Origin: Polytrichum commune
Lineage: Eukaryota; Streptophyta; Polytrichopsida; Polytrichales; Polytrichaceae
Reading direction: 5' to 3'
Length of the DNA stretch: 64,000 nucleotides
NCBI GenBank assembly: GCA_950295325.1
Contig: OX485806.1
Location: forward strand, 3,846,001-3,910,000
Positions 57,906 through 64,000 of this stretch are shown piece by piece; the first letter of the stretch is position 1, and every line of letters starts with the position of its first letter. The notes under the pieces were generated by a model, which did not search any database, was not told the origin of the DNA, and worked only from the letters and a program-made list of their open reading frames with translations. A program made the translations under genes and the position numbers.

Positions 57906-59840
57906 TGAATCAATTATGCTAGCCACCAGCAGGATCATTGATGCTGTTGCTGCTAGCTGACATCATACATATATGTTTTGTGGAGGCGTGGCAAATCAAA
58001 AATGCTTCCCACAATCATCAATTTGGTGCATGCTGCTTTATTTGCATAGGCGCTTTTGAGAAGAAGCTGGCCTCCACCTTGTTGGGCCACTTTTGTTTTT
58101 GCACAATGGGGCCAACAAAAAAGGAACTTCAGTTGGGTTTGCCTTTCATACCCAGCGACCAAGTCAGTGCAGCTCACAACTTGTGAATATGACGACAATT
58201 TTCTAACCTTGGTTATTGGCGAGTCTTTGATATGTAGTAATGTAAGGACACATCAAGTTCCCACAATAAAGTTCTTGTCTCACGCAATCTGTACTTTAGG
58301 TAGCCTGTGTGGACGTAAAAAATTGGTTCCTTTGCAGATAATGTATTACATTAATACATTCGGACAGAGTGCTTTGGCATCCTCAAAATAGTTGTGCAAC
58401 AAACTCGATCTTGACCTTAGAGTATAATGACAATTCACTCTCCTATCACCATCTGTACTCGTAATGTTGTTTCTTGATATATGAAAATTCCAGTTAGGAT
58501 GTGACTCTCGTGTATATGTAGCTAGTGTAGTACATGGACCAACTCGAAAATGAAGCAACATCGTACCTCACGCCGGTGGTAACATTGGAGTCGTCTTTCA
58601 TTCCTTGTAGCTAGCTTACACAAGAGAAGTCTTGCAAGGCAAGGGAATTGAGGAGCAACTGATGTGAATCACACTAGTTTTTTTCCCACAGGTATAAAAT
58701 ATAGTGCGTTTCGAAAAAAAGTTGTAATTTGTGTGATTCTTGAGAAAAGGATTGACTTTTGAAGAAAGTGCGTGTAAGGAAAACTCACCTTAAAAAACAT
58801 CACCACTTTTAAATAAAGTGTGAGCATCTAATCTGGAGTTTTGTGGCTTGTGATGAACACGTATGTTTGTGTGGATCATGATCACTTTGTTATCACTTTA
58901 TGAACATGAATGTACGAAAAACAGAGTGTGGCACTTATATTGTTGTACTCTAAGGATCAAAAACAGAGTCAATCTGTTTGAATAGAGAAAACTTGTCAAT
59001 AATTCGGCTACACACTATTCCCTAAAGGTGCCCAGGTACTCGTTGGTTATGAAAGTTTGAACACATTGGCTCCCCATTGACATGTCTACCTTGCATTACA
59101 ACCCGCAAAACTTATGAAGCAAGTGCACCTTATTCTTAGTCCTGAAAAGAATTTTCAATCAACCTATTTCTCAAAAGTTGGAACTAGTAAATCTAGTAAT
59201 TTTATAGGTGCACAATGTACGTTCTTAACTTGTTGACCACGCTGATTGCATTATTGGTGTCAGTATTAATGTGTGTATATTACTGTGATAATCGTGCAAA
59301 GAATTTGAATTGCAATTCAAGTCTGTCCCCCTTTTCCCAACTCAAACTCCATTTACTTGATCAAATGACCTGGCTAACCAGCTGGAGTATAACATCATCT
59401 TTGTTCGTCCGCATCTCCGATCAATAGGTATATGGGTTTGTTACCATCGGCTCTGACATAAAAATCTGCCGCCATTAAATTACACAAGTGAAATCTGCAC
59501 TCAAGCAGGACCATTTCTCCCCATCCCTACTCAAGATTTCCCTTGCATGCCAGACATTCTCAAAGTAAATTAAACCCTAGTCTTTGACCTAGAGTCAACC
59601 TTTTGGACGCACCCACTTCAAATGCTAAGGGTAGGTGGATTGGCACACAAAAATAGGAAGAAACAATGGAACCACGGAAGGAAGACAAACGTCTCTACAT
59701 CAAAATGATGAATCCACCTAGATTGAAACAAGCATGCAAGATTACATCTCTATTTGTAATTGAATTGCTCAAGAGCTGCGGCCTAAACTTGACGGTGCAT
59801 TCTGCATCCCCATAGCAGGAGCTTAATTAGCTGCCACCGC
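57906..59840. other. Gene-free stretch
   Basis: No supportable gene or RNA. Two nearby open frames (57938-58186 plus and 57953-58198 minus) are mirror shadows of one another and have no motif. Confidence 0.45.
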
Positions 59841-60212
59841 ATAAGTTAAAAGGCTAATTCACTCAGTCTAGTCTTGTACTAGAGGGAAAGAGGGAATTAT
59901 TGTACACAAGCATACCTCACATTCATCCAACATAAAATCCCTGAAGTATGCATCCCGGAGGTTGCTTTTTACAGCTGATTCGACACCGGAAATTAGTTTC
60001 AAAGACCCCCAACTAGTCAATTGAGGTTCTTTTAAGATGAATCGGTAACAAACCTATAGGAGGTCAACTTCTTATCCTGGATGAATGAGAGGTACACTCG
60101 TGTACAATAATTCCTCCTCTCCGTGACAAAGCATTTAAGATTTTCACCATAGCCGCCTGTTGCATACACATAGTCAAATTGTCAAAGTGCGTGAATTAGC
60201 CTTTTAACTTAT
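59841..60212. mobile_element. Foldback element with long inverted arms
   Basis: A 372-bp element. The outer ends are ATAAGTTAAAAGGCTAATTCAC (left) and GTGAATTAGCCTTTTAACTTAT (right), perfect inverted complements over 22 bp. The arms continue with GGAATTATTGTACACAAGCATACCTCACATTCATCC, matched by the complement of the segment ending near 60085. A spacer of roughly 80-100 bp separates the arms. No coding sequence; MITE/foldback type. Confidence 0.85.
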
Positions 60213-63200
60213 CGACGTGCCATAAGTTCAAGGTCTGCGAATCAATAGTTCTAAGCCTCCCACTTTTTAATGTAGAAAGTGGCATGCATCATGAACGGAA
60301 GAAGGTTGGCATTGTTAGGTCAGTGGCCAATAACCTGTGACCAATCATCGGCTGCAACCTGTCTTATGATTGCACACAATATTCCCAGAGACTCAGTAGC
60401 CCATACTAACGTTGCTTAAGACCCGGGTACGATAATGAAGTACTCTTTTGCCTACTAAGCCGAGAGCCTAGGTAAATTAGCATATTTAACGTAAGCCAAA
60501 ACCCCAGGTACGTTAGTATCAACTTTAATGCATATGGAAATGGCCTATTATTCTTGTAACTGCAATGGTTTCTCATTCCTCATCTAGGGATGTGGGTGCC
60601 CCATTAAGAAACTCATCTAGAGTGGAGGCGCCCATAACCAATTACTTAAGAGATTCTGCACGAGATCTGGAGAAGTATAAGGCGGTGCAAATTTTTCCCG
60701 TGCAGGTGGATTGCAAAAAGAACTAGTAGTTTTATTCTTTAAATTGAAAATACTGTGAAATTTTGAATCCAAAAGTTGGCCTGAACATATTACCAATGTC
60801 TAAAATCTGTCACAACTGCTCATTCCTACTCACTTTAGCACTCAAAACCAGGACATGTGTCATGACACTATTGGTATCGACTTGATCGAAATTCCGGTGC
60901 CCCATAGATTGTTGATGGGGCCCTAATCGGGAATAAGTGCCTCTACTATAAGAAAATTGCAATGACTTCTTTCACATGAATGCCATAGTTGCCATATTAG
61001 ATGCATTCTCGTCCACGTGCCCAAAAATCACTAGAGGACAAAGTTTCCTACATGATTTTGTGTTGACAGGAGTAAATCATATGTGTCATCTGACCTAGCA
61101 ATGTAGCACTGAATGGCCAGTTTTTGTTTTCTTCTACGCACCATATGATGGCCATGAAGCCAAAATGACGACCACGGACCACATGCACAAGTCCCTAGAA
61201 AATTGAAGCTCATGAGCTCGCTCACAAGTTCTCGCTAGTATGCGACAATTGTTCTCTAAATTGAAAACGCTAATTACTAACGCGAGTTCTCCTACACATG
61301 AGTGAATGAATCCCTTTCGATCCTCGCAATTTGCATTTTTTTTCAACACATTTCGGCATGTTGCATATTTTTATCTGGCTTGGGCAGAAGAGTGAATCCG
61401 ATTGTTTCGGATAACTCGAAGATTTCTCTGTTTTTGTTCAACATTCGTTGCACAGTTCACGAATCTGCCCACGGTATGGGAATGTGAAGGATAAATCTCA
61501 TGCATTCCATCTGATTTTTAAAGTTGCCTGAAGATGCCAATATACAAGCTGAACACACATTCATCAATGATGGAGATGACAGAAACAAACTAGACCTATA
61601 TTGGGTTATAACCAGTGTTGGACTGGTCTCGCATCTTTTAACAATTCGGGTATTCCTAATGAGGATTTTTCATTTTGTGATACCAGTATTTGAGGATATA
61701 TATATTGGGTCTATGTACCATGCAATAATCTTCATATCTAGGTAAAATCGAGAAATTGTCCTAGTCTCAATTTGGTTTAGAATGGTATTGATTTTAATAA
61801 TAACTCGGATATGTAAAAACTCCTCCACCTTGAAATACTTATCAACTATCAATATTTGTCTAGTGGTATAAAATTTGATATCCACGGGTAGGTTCTTTGA
61901 TACCATTATTGATAACACGCATTCACCTATATTCCGCTCCAACATTGGATATAATGTGCAAGAGTAGGTGTGAGGTTAATCTTGTCACAAGTCCTTTCTC
62001 TGTTCTTTACGTGACATGTCCAAAGTTTCAGTTTCCTTCACGGGACACATAAATTTGCATTTTGCACTTCAACCACAAAAGGTACGAATCTATAACTCGG
62101 TGTGATCCCCAAAGGTCCGATTTTCACTCCGACCTGTACGGAAGATATATGTCGTCGCCCTTTTCAAATGTTTTCATTTTATTTTATTTTTTGGGTTTGT
62201 TAGACAAGTGCTTGTCACCCGATCGGCAAATGCAGATTAGGGTCAATCTTTTTTGGCAGCCTCTGGCCTAAGAATTGGCCTGGGCAGATATCTTCCTAGT
62301 GACTTCAATTAAATAAATAATGAACCCTTGATTGTTTACTTGACCTAAGCTAGGGCCAAATGTTAACGTGACAAACAAATGGCAGCAACATTGCCACAAA
62401 TGATCATGCATGTACATGAGCATCGTGGGTTTGTTAATTAGATTCTTCTCTGAATCAGTAGAGGATTCTGAAGCAGTGGGGGTGGGGCCATGGCCTTCTA
62501 CCAGAAAATCAAAACAACAGAAGCTTGGAATCATTCAAGCAAGAGCAAGATAGTGAGTACGACAACACCAAAAAACCTACTCTGGAGGGTTTGGTGTGTT
62601 GCAATGGAGACCAGTGTCCGGGGAGATTTCGGGCACAATCGATCGAGATCCAAGTGTTTAGGGTTACATGTTGGTATCTGCCGGTTGTTTTTCAACTAAT
62701 ACATTCAAGATATACTCTATAAAGTCTTCTAAATTCTGGTCCGCAATTTGCATGAAATCTTCTCGAACTTAAACTTGAACTGGAACCAGTCATTTCTCAA
62801 AATCGACCGGCCCATCTGTAACTAGCAATCAGGATCGCCCCGTTTGTAGATGGAGACAGACCTTGATAAGGAGGTGCCTTATGAATATATCTTAAACTGT
62901 ATTAAGGAAGCCGGCCCAAGAATGATTCTGCAGTTATAAGTTATGGCTGCAGGTTCCAAGGGCACACTGCCCGCTTTGCCCAATCGGAGCCAACATCGTC
63001 AATCCCCACACATCATTTCACTCACGAGAGATTGGTCCCTGAGTTCAATCAGTGTAGGCTTCAGATTGTACTCCCGTGATTGAATACTAACTTATGCACA
63101 TTGTCACATTCTGCACCTACTAGAACCATTGCCCCTGGCCTTTTAGTTGACCCAGAGCGAGCTTGGGCCTGGCCTATACGCCCAGCTCTTTGAGCCACAT

Positions 63201-64000
63201 TCCTACCACTAGCTAGCTCCCGAGGTGAAAGCGCATGCAATTCTATTATTGCATGAAGAGTTTTTTTTTTGGGGGGGGGGGAGACAAATCGACTCCGACA
63301 TTAACATCAAAGACTCTGATTTACTCTATGGAGACCTACTGGAGATGGATAAATCTCACAAACCTAGATATGGGGGTCCTATTTGTACTCGACATCCTTT
63401 ACCTTGCATAATTGGTAATAGTGGTGGCAATGAACGGCGAGAAAACTGGCCACTAAAGTTACAGATGAACCGGGTGAGTTTGAGAGATAACCGGTTGAAG
63501 CTGAAGAGTTCAGGCAAATAACCAATCATATAGGGGAATCTCTGGAATATACCTCGAATTATTAAAGATACCCCAAAAAACATGTAACTGGTTGGACTTG
63601 GAAACACTAGGATTCTGAGCGATTATGCCCCAAAATCTCCCCGCACACTGAGTGGTAGGGGCCCAGATCAAAGAGGTGTGCGTCTGCCCCTGGCACACAG
63701 CACTTTCCAAAGAGAAAAATAAATCAAACAATAAAAATAAAAAGCTGCTGGCCACAACGACTGCCATGCACTCACTGCAGGCTGGCTTGCGAGTGGCAGC
63801 GAAATTCAAAGGCAGCGTGGATTTTGTTGGCCCCAGCTGGCATCGAAGCCACCCCCAGCCGATCCCTGAAACGAATATGACCAGGAAAAACCGACCACTA
63901 GTTGCACCGGATCGAGATGAACTGATGGAGTTTGAGAAACAGCCGGCGTTGGAGTTCAAGACGTCAGCAAAGTTACCCATCATTTTAGAGGAATTTCGAG
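60213..64000. other. Gene-free stretch to the window end
   Basis: No confident gene. A plus-strand frame at 63225-63521 (98 codons) contains K-P-R-Y-G-G-P-I-C-T-R-H-P and follows a T10-G11 homopolymer junction at 63261-63281. A minus-strand frame at 63983-63510 (157 codons, ATG present) has a Leu/Phe-rich hydrophobic run and an internal TTTCAG that could be an acceptor. Neither is recognised, and either might be an exon of a gene extending past the window. Confidence 0.35.

Overview
This window is nuclear DNA of a land plant. The genes are split by many short GT-AG introns, and VPS35 has 22 exons. Intergenic DNA is long and AT-rich and carries small inverted-repeat transposons and a non-LTR retroelement. 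The gene families present are a plant B3/REM-type cluster, a retromer VPS35 and a plant GDSL lipase. A non-seed plant such as a moss, liverwort or lycophyte is my guess, but the sequence does not prove it.

Layout. From about 1 to 17.3 kb there is an array of five related B3-domain genes, here called B3-1 to B3-5. Four are on the minus strand and B3-4 is on the plus strand. They share one architecture: a short first exon ending in a conserved block (F-x-x-T-[MV]-x-x-x-[ML]-[VI]), a second exon with B3 domain 1 and a tail, and a third exon with B3 domain 2. All the junctions I could place are phase 0. Only B3-4 and B3-5 keep a clean donor joining domain 1 to domain 2. B3-2 and B3-3 seem to have lost it, and B3-1 has no second domain in view. 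An intronless multi-pass membrane protein of unknown function sits inside the array at 11.7-12.7 kb.

From about 19.4 to 32.5 kb the window is a repeat-rich graveyard. It holds several copies of one inverted-repeat element (ends TAAGGTAGAYG), a 5'-truncated non-LTR retrotransposon with a strongly A+C-rich coding strand, two diverged copies of an unrecognised and possibly virus-derived coding segment, a decayed B3 domain, a transposase-like Cys fragment and a frameshifted Pelota C-terminus.

From 33.4 to 42.3 kb there is an intact minus-strand VPS35 gene (22 exons, 827 codons). From 42.7 to 48.7 kb there are more inverted-repeat elements and no convincing gene. From 49.2 to 53.0 kb there is an intact minus-strand GDSL esterase/lipase (6 exons, 342 codons) with a 5S rRNA relic in its last intron. 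From 53 to 64 kb I see no confident gene, only a foldback element, tandem duplications and microsatellites.

A recurring theme is short tandem duplication (about 180-300 bp) placed on gene boundaries: over splice acceptors in B3-1, B3-3 and the GDSL gene, and at the 5' end of the membrane-protein gene. Longer tandem arrays lie in intron 1 of VPS35 and around exon 1 of B3-5. No operon-like or shared pathway is evident. VPS35 and the GDSL lipase are ordinary dispersed genes, and the B3 array is a local gene-family expansion. All calls come from reading the sequence by eye. Splice sites are inferred from GT-AG signals, frame continuity and comparison among paralogues.
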